DNA of 58,711 nt from Flavobacteriaceae bacterium (lineage in GTDB: Bacteria; Bacteroidota; Bacteroidia; Flavobacteriales; Flavobacteriaceae): contig JAIXYI010000067.1 in assembly GCA_027490305.1 (NCBI GenBank), positions 1 through 58,711 on the forward strand. Direction: 5' to 3'. Position numbers and translations under genes: made by a program. Shown one piece after another: positions 58,457-58,711 of the stretch (its first letter is position 1; each line of letters opens with the position of its first letter). The notes below the pieces were generated by a model. The model worked only from the letters and a program-made list of their open reading frames with translations, was not told the DNA's origin and did not search any database.

Positions 58457-58711
58457 CGACCTGCTATACGTCTTTTTCTTGGTGGTTGGAAGCATCTCCT
58501 ATGCCCAGGAGCCGCTTGAACAACTTCGAAAACAATACGAAGGTTTCAACGAAGTCGTGCTGGACGATTCGCAGGTATACGACATCTCGATAGAAGACCG
58601 CAAACTGAAGATCCTGCTCGACAATCGCTACGAGTCGATGATCTTGTCGGAAACGGGCATCGGCAACAACGAAGAGTCGTTTTCGTATTCCGACCTGGTA
58701 AAACTCAAGCG
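58425..58711 (+). CDS. start of a secreted protein (partial)
   Basis: An ATG at 58425 overlaps the previous gene by 32 bp and reads MIRVSWWRSSNDLLYVFFLV then VGSISYAQEPLEQLRKQY, a signal peptide followed by a mature start resembling DUF3857/transglutaminase-type partners of YwqK-repeat proteins. The frame is open to the window edge. The start may lie slightly later, but no other ATG is nearby. Confidence 0.65.
   Translation, partial: MIRVSWWRSSNDLLYVFFLVVGSISYAQEPLEQLRKQYEGFNEVVLDDSQVYDISIEDRKLKILLDNRYESMILSETGIGNNEESFSYSDLVKLK

Overview
The window looks like chromosomal DNA of a member of the Bacteroidota, most likely the Flavobacteriaceae. The evidence is: repeated TAnnTTTG-type -7 promoter boxes in front of genes on both strands (for example 30860-30867, 33885-33892, 28940-28947), few recognisable Shine-Dalgarno sites, and family content typical of that group (TonB-dependent receptor with an N-terminal carboxypeptidase-like domain, 2TM-domain histidine kinase with a LytTR regulator, BlaI/BlaR1 pair, DUF3810, DUF4268, DUF1003, COX15, PepD). 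I cannot name the species. By eye the genome is near 50% G+C, while the first 12.7 kb is clearly more A/T-rich.

Layout. 1-12.8 kb: the tail of one gene, then a tight three-gene unit of two giant proteins (1968 and 1960 aa, no signal peptide) and a 256-aa protein that resembles a phage tail fibre, closed by a terminator; this is the least explained part. 13.2-17.7 kb: small enzymes and stress-type proteins (SnoaL-like, SDR, two VOC/YciI-type proteins) with two HxlR regulators. 17.6-18.4 kb: a 110-aa GIY-YIG nuclease gene surrounded by five copies of a hairpin repeat. 18.4-19.5 kb: a lipoprotein, tRNA-Arg(ACG) and an unassigned, strongly structured stretch that may be a non-coding RNA. 19.6-22 kb: BlaR1-like protease and BlaI-like repressor with palindromic operators. 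22-28 kb: DUF1003, BON-domain protein, a soluble sensor kinase whose PAS domain carries the FixL haem-pocket residues, its partner (receiver fused to a Crp/Fnr protein), and a FUSC membrane protein. 28-31.7 kb: HAD phosphatase, a type II toxin-antitoxin pair, RuvX, a methyltransferase and DapD. 31.9-36.7 kb: five glycosyltransferases, probably for a surface polysaccharide. 36.8-39.8 kb: TsaC/YrdC-type protein, CCA-adding enzyme and haem A synthase in a row. 39.8-43.2 kb: LytTR regulator, two small 2TM proteins, a 2TM-tailed kinase and a TPR-like periplasmic protein, all on the minus strand. 43.3-58.7 kb: TonB receptor, small lipoproteins, PepD, DUF3810 protein, sigma factor/membrane protein/TraB-GumN operon, PlsC-like acyltransferase, CoA-type NUDIX hydrolase, DUF4268 protein, a candidate small RNA, a 1082-aa TPR plus YwqK/MORN-repeat protein and the start of a further secreted protein.

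Two themes cut across the window. First, intergenic DNA is full of short degenerate tandem repeats with a 7-bp period (some 8 or 6 bp), which often begin exactly at a stop codon. Second, regulation is dense: two HxlR regulators, BlaI, two two-component systems and one sigma factor, several with visible palindromes next to them. All family calls are from sequence reading only; no database search was possible.
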